A stretch of 64,000 nt of DNA from Streptomyces sp. CA-278952 (GTDB lineage: Bacteria > Actinomycetota > Actinomycetes > Streptomycetales > Streptomycetaceae), in NCBI RefSeq assembly GCF_028747205.1, contig NZ_CP112880.1:4526001-4590000 (forward strand), in the 5' to 3' direction. A program made the position numbers and the translations under genes. This document shows positions 55,331 to 63,769 of the stretch, piece by piece. How positions within the stretch are numbered: the stretch's first letter is position 1; every line of letters begins with the position of its first letter. The notes below the pieces were generated by a model. The model worked only from the letters and a program-made list of their open reading frames with translations. It was not told the DNA's origin and ran no database searches.

Positions 55331-56524
55331 ATGTCGTACGTAGAGGTGCCGGGGGCGAAGGTCCCCATCCGGATGTGGGCGGACCCCGCGTCGGTCGAGG
55401 ACGGGGCGATGCAGCAGCTGCGCAACGTCTCCACGCTGCCGTGGATCAAGGGCCTCGCCGTCATGCCGGACGTCCACTTCGGCAAGGGGGCGACGGTCGG
55501 TTCGGTGATCGCGATGCAGGGCGCGGTGTGCCCGGCCGCGGTCGGGGTGGACATCGGCTGCGGGATGTCCGCCGTCAAGACGTCCCTCACCGCGAACGAT
55601 CTTCCCGGCGACCTGTCGCGGCTGCGCTCCAAGATCGAGCAGGCCATCCCGGTCGGCCGGGGGATGCACGGCGACGCGGTGGACCCGGGGAGGCTGCACG
55701 GGTTCTCGACGGCGGGATGGGACGATTTCTGGGGGCGGTTCGGGGGGATCGCGGATGCGGTCAAATTCCGCCAGGAGCGCGCCACGAAGCAGATGGGAAC
55801 GCTCGGCTCGGGAAATCACATGATCGAGTTCTGCCTCGACAGTGAGGGTGCGGTGTGGCTGATGCTGCATTCGGGCTCCCGCAACATCGGCAAGGAACTC
55901 GCCGAGCACCACATCGGCATCGCACAGAAGCTTCCGCACAATCAGAGCCTCGTCGACCGGGACCTGGCCGTCTTCATCTCGGAGACCCCGCAGATGGCCG
56001 CCTACCGGAACGATCTGTACTGGGCGCAGGAGTACGCCAAGTACAACCGCGCGATCATGATGGCGCTCTTCAAGGACGTGGTCCGCAAGGAGTTCAAGAA
56101 GGCGAAGCCCGTCTTCGAGCAGGAGATCTCCTGCCACCACAACTACGTGGCGGAGGAGCGGTACGACGGAGCGGACCTACTGGTCACCCGCAAGGGAGCG
56201 ATCCGCGCCGGCTCCGGCGAATTCGGGATCATCCCCGGCTCGATGGGCACCAGTTCGTACATTGTGAAGGGCCTCGGCAACGAGAAGGCGTTCAACTCGG
56301 CCTCTCACGGAGCCGGTCGCCGGATGAGCCGGAACGCGGCCAAGCGTCGCTTCACGGTACGTGACCTGGAGGAGCAGACGCGCGGTGTGGAGTGCCGCAA
56401 GGACTCCGGCGTCCTGGACGAGATCCCGGCCGCGTACAAGCCGATCGAGCAGGTCATGGAGCAGCAGCGTGACTTGGTCGAGGTCGTCGCGAAGCTCAAG
56501 CAGGTCATCTGCGTCAAGGGCTGA
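55331..56524 (+). CDS. rtcB: RtcB-family RNA ligase
   Basis: Joins RNA 2',3'-cyclic phosphate or 3'-phosphate ends to 5'-OH ends using GTP and Mn; used in RNA repair or tRNA splicing. It has 397 residues, a bacterial length. The metal ligands are visible: VGVDIGCGMS (Asp73, Cys77), GSGNHMIEF, SGSRNIGKELA and SCHHNYVAEE. The guanylylated His lies in SASHGAGRRMSRNAAKR, and the GTP-binding GSMGTSSYIV follows. ATG at 55331 is preceded by AGGAG. No archease or RtcA gene is beside it; a LAGLIDADG-type gene converges on it from the other strand. Confidence 0.95.
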   Translation: MSYVEVPGAKVPIRMWADPASVEDGAMQQLRNVSTLPWIKGLAVMPDVHFGKGATVGSVIAMQGAVCPAAVGVDIGCGMSAVKTSLTANDLPGDLSRLRSKIEQAIPVGRGMHGDAVDPGRLHGFSTAGWDDFWGRFGGIADAVKFRQERATKQMGTLGSGNHMIEFCLDSEGAVWLMLHSGSRNIGKELAEHHIGIAQKLPHNQSLVDRDLAVFISETPQMAAYRNDLYWAQEYAKYNRAIMMALFKDVVRKEFKKAKPVFEQEISCHHNYVAEERYDGADLLVTRKGAIRAGSGEFGIIPGSMGTSSYIVKGLGNEKAFNSASHGAGRRMSRNAAKRRFTVRDLEEQTRGVECRKDSGVLDEIPAAYKPIEQVMEQQRDLVEVVAKLKQVICVKG

Positions 56525-56562
56525 GGTGAGGGGCATCGCCACCGATGGAGGCGCCCCTCACC
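56525..56562. terminator. Hairpin between rtcB and the endonuclease-like gene
   Basis: GGTGAGGGGC (56525-56534) pairs perfectly with GCCCCTCACC (56553-56562) around an 18-nt loop. It starts one base after the rtcB stop. Confidence 0.7.
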
Positions 56563-56581
56563 CGCCCTCCGGGGTGCTTGC

Positions 56582-57478
56582 TCACGCGCCGGGCGGAGCG
56601 TCCTCGGGGTGCTGCCGCACCTTCCCGGTCTTCAGCCGCCACAGGCGTACGGAGCAGGAGGCTTGGCTGCGGCCCAGTTCGGCGGCCGCCGCACCGGTGT
56701 CGTCGTAAGCCAGCAGCACGCGGTCCTCCCAGGCTTTCCAGCGTCGTCCCGGAGAGCGGACGCTCATGTCCACCGGGCGCTCCCAGGAAGCCAGGGATGC
56801 AGCCGCCGTCTGTTTGCGCGCGAGGGACACGCAGCCCGGATAGTAGAGGTGCTCGGCCAGCTGAACCGCCGCCTCCTTCGTGTAGACGACGTTGAAGATT
56901 CCGTCGCGGGCGTTGCGCCTGATCTGCCTGGCGGCCCCGGTCACGGCCTTGGCGTACCTGCAGAGATAGGCGCCGACAGCGGCGCTCGCGGTGGTCAGCG
57001 AGATGAAGGGGAGCCCCTGCCCGGTGTGGCCGACCGAGCCGTCGGCGTCGATGACGCCCCGTAGGTAGTCGCGACGGGAGAACTCCACCCGGGGCGGGGT
57101 GATCTTCCTCGACTTCCGGCCGTAGGGAAGACCCAGCCCGTTGATCCGGGCCCTGGCTTCCTGATTGCAGAGGGTCCAGGTCGCCGAGTGGTGTTCCAGC
57201 GAGAAGTTCGTTGCCCGCACGCGCTCGGTGATGCTGCTGTTGTACGGGGTCAGCCGCTGGAACTCGCGGAGTACGGCGATGTCCCGGACCCCGATCTCCA
57301 CCGTCAGACGGCCCTTGTTGCCGGTGCCTTGTGCGAGGTGGCCGTCGGCCTGGAGGAAGCCGAACATGTAGGCGTAATCGGGGTGTTCAAGATCCATGAA
57401 GACCGGACCGGCCGCTGGGGCGGACAGGAGATCTCCGATCTCGAACAGTGGGGGCGCGTTAGTGTCGTGCTCAGCCAT
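56582..57478 (-). CDS. LAGLIDADG-type homing endonuclease-like protein with SANT/Myb-like C-terminus
   Basis: A 298-residue free-standing protein. Two LAGLIDADG-like helices, each ending in the catalytic Asp position, are spaced about 100 residues apart as in single-chain enzymes: YMFGFLQADGHLA (37-49, Asp45) and YLRGVIDADGSVG (138-150, Asp146). Each is followed by the expected beta strands (GRLTVEIGVRD; LPFISLTTAS). The last 55 residues (RRWKAWEDRVLLAYDD, AAAELGRSQASCSVRLWRL) resemble a SANT/Myb-like DNA-binding unit. No intein or intron surrounds it. ATG at 57478 was chosen over upstream ATGs, which add non-conserved sequence. The function could be a selfish endonuclease or a domesticated WhiA-like regulator. 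Confidence 0.8.
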   Translation of the reverse strand: MAEHDTNAPPLFEIGDLLSAPAAGPVFMDLEHPDYAYMFGFLQADGHLAQGTGNKGRLTVEIGVRDIAVLREFQRLTPYNSSITERVRATNFSLEHHSATWTLCNQEARARINGLGLPYGRKSRKITPPRVEFSRRDYLRGVIDADGSVGHTGQGLPFISLTTASAAVGAYLCRYAKAVTGAARQIRRNARDGIFNVVYTKEAAVQLAEHLYYPGCVSLARKQTAAASLASWERPVDMSVRSPGRRWKAWEDRVLLAYDDTGAAAAELGRSQASCSVRLWRLKTGKVRQHPEDAPPGA

Positions 57479-57588
57479 GGGAAGCCCAACTTCCTGATGG
57501 TGAGGCCCTCGGACGGGACGGCAATCCTGACCGGGGGCCGCGCTGTGTTCTGGCACCACCGAGCTTAGGCAGCGACTGCGAGGGCTGG

Positions 57589-57822
57589 GTGGGCGTTCCG
57601 GTCCGATCACCCGCACGAGTGATCGAGGGCAGGGGCGTGAGTGCAGGTCCGGCGGAGGCGGCTACGCTGCACCTCACCACGGACTCCGGGGCCGTGTGCA
57701 AGGCGGACCTGCCCAGCCGGGAGGCGACCGCGCTGACGCCCGGAGCGCGCTGCACGATCACCCCGCACGACCCGTTTGGTGCTCGTCGCGGAGCGGGGCG
57801 TCGTTCCGCCCTGAAGGGGTGA
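57589..57822 (+). CDS. Possible small protein or remnant
   Basis: A 77-residue frame from GTG 57589 with GAGGG just upstream. Residues about 10-60 look protein-like (ARVIEGRGVSAGPAEAATLH, then LTTDSGAVCKADLPSREATA and PGARCTITPHD), with a beta-strand rhythm like a small TOBE/OB-type barrel. The family is not recognised. It could be a complete small gene or the relic of a larger one. It fills the gap between the divergent endonuclease-like gene and the convergent SDR gene. Confidence 0.4.
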   Translation: MGVPVRSPARVIEGRGVSAGPAEAATLHLTTDSGAVCKADLPSREATALTPGARCTITPHDPFGARRGAGRRSALKG

Positions 57823-57829
57823 GCCGGGC

Positions 57830-58588
57830 TCAACCGGTGCGGTGGACCTTCGTGTTGGAGGCCTGGGCGCGGGGGCGTACCACCAGGAGGTCGATGTTGA
57901 CGTGGCTGGGGCGGGTGACGGCCCAGCCGATCGTGTCGGCCACGTCCTCGGCGGTCAGCGGGGCGTCGACGCCCGCGTAGACCTTGGCGGCCTTCTCCGT
58001 GTCGCCGCGGAAGCGGGTGGTGGCGAACTCCTCGGTCCTGACCATGCCGGGGGCCACCTCGATGACGCGGACCGGGGTGCCGACGATCTCCAGCCGCAGG
58101 GTCTCGGCCAGGACGTGTTCGCCGTGCTTGGCCGCCACGTAACCGCCGCCGCCCTCGTACGCGGAGAGCGCCGCGGTGGAGGAGAGGATCACGATCGTGC
58201 CGTCGCCGCTCGCGGTGAGGGCGGGCAACAGGGCCTGGGTGACGTTGAGGGTGCCGATCACGTTGGTCTCGTACATCTGCCGCCAGTCGGCGGGGTCGCC
58301 GGTCGCCACGGGGTCGGCGCCGAGCGCCCCGCCCGCGTTGTTGACGAGGACGGCGAGGGAGCGGAACGCGGTGGCGAACTCGTCGACCGCCGCGCGGTCG
58401 GTGACGTCCAGGGGGTAGGCCGTCGCCTGGTGACCGGCCTCGGTGATCTCGGCGGCCAGCGCCTCGATGCGGTCCTTGCGGCGGGCGGTCAGCACGACCC
58501 GGAAGCCTGCGGCGGCCAGCGTACGGGCGGTCGCGGCGCCGATGCCGCTGCTCGCGCCGGTGATGACGGCGATGGGGGTGGCGGCCAT
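57830..58588 (-). CDS. Short-chain dehydrogenase/reductase (SDR)
   Basis: A 252-residue classical SDR. The NAD(P)-binding motif TGASSGIGAA (10-19) is followed by TARRKDR, whose Arg residues favour NADPH. NNAGGAL is the structural motif, with catalytic Ser in ILSSTAAL, Tyr and Lys in YVAAKHG (YxxxK) and the EVAPGMVRTE loop. It is close to the YdfG/serine 3-dehydrogenase-like group annotated in actinomycetes; the substrate is unknown. ATG at 58588 follows GAGGAGATC. Confidence 0.92.
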   Translation of the reverse strand: MAATPIAVITGASSGIGAATARTLAAAGFRVVLTARRKDRIEALAAEITEAGHQATAYPLDVTDRAAVDEFATAFRSLAVLVNNAGGALGADPVATGDPADWRQMYETNVIGTLNVTQALLPALTASGDGTIVILSSTAALSAYEGGGGYVAAKHGEHVLAETLRLEIVGTPVRVIEVAPGMVRTEEFATTRFRGDTEKAAKVYAGVDAPLTAEDVADTIGWAVTRPSHVNIDLLVVRPRAQASNTKVHRTG

Positions 58589-58728
58589 GGCGATCTCCTC
58601 GGACTGCTGATCGGGTACGGGGAGAAGGATAGGCAGTCGGTGCGGGGCGCCCCGCCCGCGGGAGGTTACGACCGGGGGCCACGCCGGATGCGGCCCAACC
58701 CCGCCGTGACCCGAACGCCAGGCCCTGG

Positions 58729-59463
58729 CTAGGCCGGCGCGCCCCCGAACTCGGCCATCGCCTCGGACACGATCGTCTCCAGGTGGCCGTGATGGGCCCC
58801 GCGCCAGTACACCCGGGAGCACTCCGTGCACTGGGCGAACACGTCGTACGCCTCCTGGGTGCCGTGTTCGAGGAGTCCGCTCACGGAGTCCTTCGCGGCC
58901 CCGGCCAGCGTGCCGTTGCACGCGGTACAGCGGGTCCACGGGGACAGGGCCGGGGCGAACCGGCCGAGGACGTCGCGGAGCTGCTCCGCGGGGCGGTCGC
59001 TGTAGACGTACGCCCCCGACCAGATCTCGCGGCGGCGCAGCAGCCCGCGGTCCCGGGAGAGCAGGACGCGCCGCTCCCGGGCGGAGAGGGTGGCCAGGGC
59101 GGGGTCGCCGATGTCCTCGTTCTCGTACGCCGCGTCGACGCCCAGGAGCCGCAAGCGGCGGGCCAGCGTTCCGAGATGGACGTCGAGGAGGAAGCGCAGG
59201 GGGGCGCCGGGGACCTGCTGGGGGCGCTCCACGGCGCGCACGTCGACGTGTTCGCCGGGGCCGGGCACATGCGAGCGGGCCACCGGGGCGCCGTTCACCA
59301 GCAGCGTTCCGGCCTCGGTGAGCGGGACGCCGAGGGACTCGATGACATGGCCGAGGGTCGAGGAGCCGTCCGTGACGAGGGGCGTGGGCCCGCCGCGACG
59401 GCCGTGCGGAACGAAGAGCCGCAGCTCAGGGGCTACTTCGAGGGTGATCTCGGGTCCGTTCAC
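58729..59463 (-). CDS. Mut7-C RNase-domain protein with ubiquitin-like N-terminus
   Basis: A 244-residue two-domain protein. Residues 1-80 form a ThiS/MoaD-like ubiquitin fold (GHVIESLGVPLTEAGTLLVN, then GEHVDVRAV) but lack a C-terminal Gly-Gly. The rest is a Mut7-C PIN-like domain: RFLLDVHLGTLARRLRLLGV with the first catalytic Asp, then LLSRDRGLLRRR and a zinc knuckle pair CTACNG and CTECSRVYWRG. Predicted ribonuclease or nucleic-acid-binding protein, widespread in actinobacteria with unknown targets. The start is GTG at 59463. Confidence 0.88.
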   Translation of the reverse strand: MNGPEITLEVAPELRLFVPHGRRGGPTPLVTDGSSTLGHVIESLGVPLTEAGTLLVNGAPVARSHVPGPGEHVDVRAVERPQQVPGAPLRFLLDVHLGTLARRLRLLGVDAAYENEDIGDPALATLSARERRVLLSRDRGLLRRREIWSGAYVYSDRPAEQLRDVLGRFAPALSPWTRCTACNGTLAGAAKDSVSGLLEHGTQEAYDVFAQCTECSRVYWRGAHHGHLETIVSEAMAEFGGAPA

Positions 59464-59610
59464 CCGGTCAGGATGCCACCGGGACGGGACGGGCTGCCAG
59501 GGATTTGGCGGGGCGTGAGGGACCGGGCGGGCGTGCGGGACCGGATGGGCGTGTGGGTGTGCGGGAGGGGGTGCGGGTGGATGCGCGTGCGGAGCCGTGC
59601 CCGGCCGCCG

Positions 59611-60432
59611 TCAACGCGGGGCGAACGCCGTCGGGGGCACGCCCACCGTCGCGGTGAAGTCCCGCACCAGGTGGGCCTGGTCGCTGTAGCCCAGCTCCGC
59701 CGCGAGCCGCGCCCAGTCGACGGCCGGGTCGGATCCGGCGCGTTCCAGTGCCTCGTGGACGCGGTAGCGGAGGATGACCCACTTGGGGCCGACGCCGACG
59801 TACGCCGAGAAGAGCCGTTGCAGGGAGCGGGCGGAGAGCCCGGCGTCCCGGGCGAGCCGGCCGGCCCTGAGCACCGTGCGGTCCGTACGCACCCGGTCGA
59901 CGACGGCCATCGCCAGCGCCGCCCGCGGATCGGGGCGGGGCTCCAGGGCCAGCAGGAAGGCGTCCAGGGCCGCGACCCGCGCGTCCTCGTCGTCCGGGTC
60001 CAGGACACCCCGGACGGGCGGCGGCAGCCGCAGCGCCCCGGCGGCGTCGGACCGCAGCCCGGTCCACGCGGACACCGGGCGCCCGGGTGCGAACGGGCGG
60101 AACCCGCCGGGCCGGAACTGCACCCCGCAGACCCGGCCGCGCCCGGCCAGCTTCCGGGCGAAGAGTCCGGGGGCGACGCCCGCGACCTCGGCGTACCCGG
60201 ACCGCTCCCGGGGGCCGTCCCCGGCCTCGTACCGCTGGAAGACCAGGTTCACCGACGGGTGGGGGACCACATGGGCGGCGTACGGCTCGGTGAGGTCCCA
60301 GTCGATCAGCCAGTAGTGCTCCAGATACGGGCGCAGCCCGGCGGCGGGCTCGCGGCGGCGGAAGCGCACGTGCGCGAACAGGTCCGGGGCGTCGACGATG
60401 CCCCGGGTGTCGCGGCGAGGTCCGGCGGCCAT
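59611..60432 (-). CDS. AraC-family transcriptional regulator (DUF6597-type sensor)
   Basis: A 273-residue regulator. The N-terminal half (HYWLIDWDLTEPYAAHVVPH, PSVNLVFQR, VCGVQFRPGGFRPF) is the cupin-like sensor seen in AraC proteins of the DUF6597 group. The C-terminal AraC domain has two helix-turn-helices: LARDAGLSARSLQRLFSAYV and WARLAAELGYSDQAHLVRDF, then PPTAFAPR. ATG at 60432 is 83 bp from the divergent TIGR03086 gene, a likely regulatory target. Confidence 0.92.
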   Translation of the reverse strand: MAAGPRRDTRGIVDAPDLFAHVRFRRREPAAGLRPYLEHYWLIDWDLTEPYAAHVVPHPSVNLVFQRYEAGDGPRERSGYAEVAGVAPGLFARKLAGRGRVCGVQFRPGGFRPFAPGRPVSAWTGLRSDAAGALRLPPPVRGVLDPDDEDARVAALDAFLLALEPRPDPRAALAMAVVDRVRTDRTVLRAGRLARDAGLSARSLQRLFSAYVGVGPKWVILRYRVHEALERAGSDPAVDWARLAAELGYSDQAHLVRDFTATVGVPPTAFAPR

Positions 60433-60515
60433 GGACCGATTTTAGTCCCGCGCCCTCGGAACACCTGTCGTGTTTCTTCAAGACGCCGGGCGGTGCGCGG
60501 GCGGAGGGTGGAGGC

Positions 60516-61091
60516 ATGACACAGACGATCGGTGAACTGCTGGAAGCCGCCGCGGGCCGGGCCCTGCCCGTCGTGCGGGGGATCGACGACGGGCAGCTGG
60601 GCGGCGGTACGCCCTGTGCCGACTACGACGTACGGGCGCTGGTGAACCACCTGTTCCAGGTGGTCGTGAACTTCCAGGCCCTCGCGGCCCGCGAGGAGGT
60701 GGATTTTGGCCAGGAGCCGGATTTCGTGGCGGGCGACTGGCGGGGCAGGTTCGGTTCCGAGACCGCCCGGCTGGTGGAGGCGTGGAGCGTGCCGGGCGTC
60801 GAGGAGGGCACGACCGGGCAGATGGGGCTGCCGGCCCGGACGGTGGGACTCATGGTGCTCGGCGATCTGATGGTGCACGCCTGGGACCTGGCGCGGGCGA
60901 CGGGCGCGGACTTCGTGCCGGAGGAGCGCGTGCTCGACGTACTGGGGCCGGAGCTGGCGGCGATGGCTCCGCAGGCCCGGGCGATGAAGGTGTTCGGTGA
61001 GCCGTTCCCGGTGGGGGAGGGGGCTACCGCCTTCGAGCGGCTGCTGGCGGTGACGGGGCGCGATCCGGGGTGGCGTCCCCCTCGGGCGTGA
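60516..61091 (+). CDS. TIGR03086-family (DinB/MDMPI-like) metal-binding protein
   Basis: A 191-residue four-helix protein of the mycothiol-dependent maleylpyruvate isomerase N-domain/DinB superfamily. The pattern TPCADYDVRALVNHLFQVV (metal His in NHL) and LGDLMVHAWDLARATG (His in HAWD) fits TIGR03086. Members may use mycothiol or metal in detoxification; the substrate is unknown. ATG at 60516 follows GGAGG. It is divergent from the AraC regulator, and its 3' end overlaps the convergent next gene by 68 bp. Confidence 0.88.
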   Translation: MTQTIGELLEAAAGRALPVVRGIDDGQLGGGTPCADYDVRALVNHLFQVVVNFQALAAREEVDFGQEPDFVAGDWRGRFGSETARLVEAWSVPGVEEGTTGQMGLPARTVGLMVLGDLMVHAWDLARATGADFVPEERVLDVLGPELAAMAPQARAMKVFGEPFPVGEGATAFERLLAVTGRDPGWRPPRA

Positions 61092-61353
61092 CGTCGGCCG
61101 GCGTTCCGGCGGGCTGCCCGCCGGGGCGCGGGGCGGCCGGGGCGTCGTAGAGGGGGCCGAGCGCGGCGTGCGCGTCGTCGACGATCTCCTCGGCCAGGAG
61201 CAGCATCTCCCGTTCCGCCAGCCGGGCCGCCTGATGGGTGTACGGGGACGGTGGCGCCGGATGCCTACGGCGCCACCAGCAGTCGCAGGCCGCGTAGATG
61301 CCGCCGCCGAAGACGAGCACGGGGATGGACAGGGCCGGCAGAACGTCGCCCAC
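61024..61353 (-). CDS. Small membrane-anchored hypothetical protein
   Basis: A 109-residue protein from GTG 61353, which has GGAGGTCC 4-11 nt upstream, a strong site. One N-terminal hydrophobic helix (about 4-22; LPALSIPVLVFGGGIYAACD) is followed by WWRRRH, so the rest is cytoplasmic. A helical segment (HQAARLAEREMLLLAEEIVD) precedes a Pro/Ala-rich tail. No family is recognised. The tail overlaps the convergent gene, which casts some doubt on its exact end but not on the N-terminal part. Confidence 0.65.
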   Translation of the reverse strand: MGDVLPALSIPVLVFGGGIYAACDCWWRRRHPAPPSPYTHQAARLAEREMLLLAEEIVDDAHAALGPLYDAPAAPRPGGQPAGTPADVTPEGDATPDRAPSPPAAARRR

Positions 61354-61581
61354 GGCGGACCTCCAGATGGTCGGGTGTCCCGTACATCGGCGTGCCCGGT
61401 GGGTCTGCTGAAGACCGGCTGTCGGCCAAATCCTCACGATATTTGGCTCGAACTGGCCGCCGAATGTCTGCGCCGCTTCACTGCCCCTCGCCACTGCGCC
61501 GTTTCACTACGCTGTTTCACTGCGCCGCGCGCAAGCGTCTCCGGGGTGCGAGGCCGCTCGAACCTCCGCTCGTCCCCGGGG
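61354..61581. other. Intergenic region with iterated repeats
   Basis: No gene is supported. It holds four 13-bp repeats (listed separately) and an AT-richer patch at 61430-61452. Confidence 0.6.
61475..61526. repeat. 13-bp tandem repeat, four copies
   Basis: Exactly phased units at 61475, 61488, 61501 and 61514, consensus GTTTCACTGCGCC (AGTGAAAC on the minus strand). They lie 120-175 bp upstream of the minus-strand small membrane protein gene, so they could be repeated binding sites for a regulator. Confidence 0.75.
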
Positions 61582-62019
61582 TCAGGGCCAGACCAGGCAG
61601 TACGCCTGATGTCCCGCGTCGTGCAGCCGGTGGGAGAAGTCCTGCCACTCGTGGAGCAGCTGGTAGACGTTGAAGGCGTCGCGCGGGCCGCCGCGGTCGG
61701 GGACCGTGGACCAGATGAAGGCCGCCGCGCCGACCGACTCCTCGCCGACGCCGCGCAGCGGGTCGACGACCGTCATCGGCAGCTTGACCACGGCGTAGTC
61801 GGGGTGGAGGACGACCAGTTCGAGCGGGGGGACCTTGTGCAGGGGTATGCCCTGGATCCCGGTCAGGACCATGGCGGCCACGGTCTCCGGCTTGATCTTG
61901 GTGAACATGCCGCCCATGCCCAGCTCGTCACCGCCGAGCTCCTCCGGCCGCATCGAGATGGGCACGCGTGCCGCGGTCGCCCCGTCCGGGGCGCCGAAGT
62001 ACTTGTACGTCACCCCCAT
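61582..62019 (-). CDS. Conserved hypothetical protein
   Basis: A 145-residue soluble protein starting MGVTYKYFGAPDGATAARVP. The middle has GMGGMFTKIKPETVAAMVLT and VVKLPMTVVDPLRGVGEES, and the end has a His-rich HEWQDFSHRLHDAGHQAYCL segment that could bind metal. It is well formed and Streptomyces-like, but I do not recognise a named domain. ATG at 62019 or GTG at 62022; AGGAGCGGGGG precedes both. It is divergent from hemL with a 442-bp gap. Confidence 0.72.
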   Translation of the reverse strand: MGVTYKYFGAPDGATAARVPISMRPEELGGDELGMGGMFTKIKPETVAAMVLTGIQGIPLHKVPPLELVVLHPDYAVVKLPMTVVDPLRGVGEESVGAAAFIWSTVPDRGGPRDAFNVYQLLHEWQDFSHRLHDAGHQAYCLVWP

Positions 62020-62295
62020 CACGCCCCCGCTCCTGGTCCCGGGGGGCGGCGTGCTGTCCGCGCCCCTGCTCTGGGCGCGCTCGGCCCTGCGCCGGTGCCG
62101 CCCTCGCCGGGCAGGCTCGGGCCCCAGGTCGTCGGTCCCCTCGCCCACTCCGCCACCGCGATGCATATCTCATCCACCCGACTACTTCTTAGGAGACACA
62201 GCCCCCGCCGCGCAACCCGATCATCGTGTCAGTGACCTCCCCCGCGGGCGTGCGGTGAAACACCTGCCCGCAAGACCGTGCGTGCCTCTGACACC

Positions 62296-62352
62296 ATGGC
62301 ATGTGTGAGCTTTCCCTATGACGCCCCAGTTTCGCAGACGCGAGGGGGCTGA
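62296..62352 (+). other. Short reading frame resembling the hemL N-terminus
   Basis: ATG 62296 to TGA 62352 encodes MACVSFPYDAPVSQTRGG. The FPYDAPVSQ part mirrors YSYEAPVSQ at the start of hemL 110 bp downstream. At DNA level, 24 of 30 bases match, including 15 exact (GCCCCAGTTTCGCAG at 62323-62337 and 62480-62494). It looks like a local duplication of the hemL start region; it could act as an upstream peptide or be inert. The rest of the gap 62020-62461 shows no gene. Confidence 0.55.
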
Positions 62353-62461
62353 CGCTCTTTCGTGATACGAGGGGAGCGCGCTCCCTGCTCACCGGTGGCC
62401 GAGATTGTCAGTGATTTCCCGGCCCGGCCTCCCGATACCCGAATCGCAGATCAGGACCAAA

Positions 62462-63769
62462 GTGGCGTATTCATACGAAGCCCCAGTTTCGCAGTCGCTG
62501 TTCGACCGGGCGTCCGTCGTGACGCCCGGCGGCGTGAACTCTCCCGTGCGTGCCTTCCAGGCCGTGGGCGGTACGCCCCGGTTCATGGTGTCCGGCACCG
62601 GTCCGTACCTCACCGACGCCGACGGCCGCGAGTACGTCGACCTCGTGTGCTCGTGGGGTCCGATGATTCTCGGCCACTCTCACCCCGAGGTCATCGCCGC
62701 CGTCCAGGAGGCGGTCTCCCGGGGCACCTCCTTCGGTACGCCGGGTGAGGGCGAGGTCGCGCTCGCCGAGGAGATCGTGGCGCGGATCGACCCCGTCGAG
62801 CAGGTGCGCCTGGTCTCCTCCGGCACCGAGGCGACCATGTCGGCGATCCGGCTGGCCCGCGGTTTCACGGGCCGGGCCAAGGTCGTGAAGTTCGCCGGCT
62901 GCTACCACGGGCACGTGGACGCGCTGCTGGCCGCCGCCGGGTCGGGCGTGGCCACCTTCGGGCTGCCCGACACCCCGGGCGTCACGGGCGCCACGGCCGG
63001 GGACACCATCGTCCTGCCGTACAACGACCTGGACGCGGTGCGCGCCGCCTTCGCCGCGCACCCCGGCGAGATCGCCTGCGTGATCACCGAGGCCTCGCCC
63101 GGCAACATGGGCGTCGTCCCGCCGGCGGACGGCTTCAACGCCGGCCTCAAGGAGCTGTGCGCGGCCAACGGCGCGCTGTACATCTCCGACGAGGTCATGA
63201 CGGGCTTCCGTACGTCGAAGGCCGGCTGGTACGGCGTCGACGGTGTCCGGCCCGACCTGATGACCTTCGGCAAGGTGATGGGCGGCGGCTTCCCCGCGGC
63301 GGCCTTCGGCGGTCGCGGCGACGTGATGGCGCACCTGGCCCCGGCCGGCCCGGTCTACCAGGCGGGCACCCTCTCCGGGAACCCGGTCGCCACCGCCGCC
63401 GGGCTCGCCCAACTGCGGCTGCTGGACGACGCGGCGTACGCGAAGATCGACGCGGTCTCCGCCGAGCTGCGCTCCCTGGTGGGCGACGCGCTCACCAAGG
63501 AGGGCGTGGCGCACACGGTGTCCGCCGCGAGCAACATGTTCTCCGTCTTCTTCACGGACGAGCCCGTCCGGGACTACGACGACGCCAAGAAGCAGGACGT
63601 CTTCCGCTTCACCGCGTTCTTCCACGCGATGCTGGAGCGGGGCGTCTACCTGCCGCCCTCGGCGTTCGAGTCCTGGTTCGTCTCCACGGCCCACGACGAG
63701 CGGGCGGTCGAGCGCATCGCCGCCGCCCTGCCCGCCGCCGCCCGTGCCGCGGCGGAGGCCACCGCATGA
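62462..63769 (+). CDS. hemL: Glutamate-1-semialdehyde 2,1-aminomutase
   Basis: A PLP enzyme that converts glutamate-1-semialdehyde, the product of HemA, to 5-aminolevulinate. It has 435 residues, a normal length. [15 protein letters not shown] and the [20 protein letters not shown] phosphate-binding segment are family hallmarks. The cofactor stacking/acid residues lie in [11 protein letters not shown], and the Schiff-base Lys in [15 protein letters not shown] at 62462 is preceded by AGGACC; the ATG at 62405 would add residues not seen in the family. The stop overlaps the next gene (ATGA). Confidence 0.96.
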   Translation: MAYSYEAPVSQSLFDRASVVTPGGVNSPVRAFQAVGGTPRFMVSGTGPYLTDADGREYVDLVCSWGPMILGHSHPEVIAAVQEAVSRGTSFGTPGEGEVALAEEIVARIDPVEQVRLVSSGTEATMSAIRLARGFTGRAKVVKFAGCYHGHVDALLAAAGSGVATFGLPDTPGVTGATAGDTIVLPYNDLDAVRAAFAAHPGEIACVITEASPGNMGVVPPADGFNAGLKELCAANGALYISDEVMTGFRTSKAGWYGVDGVRPDLMTFGKVMGGGFPAAAFGGRGDVMAHLAPAGPVYQAGTLSGNPVATAAGLAQLRLLDDAAYAKIDAVSAELRSLVGDALTKEGVAHTVSAASNMFSVFFTDEPVRDYDDAKKQDVFRFTAFFHAMLERGVYLPPSAFESWFVSTAHDERAVERIAAALPAAARAAAEATA

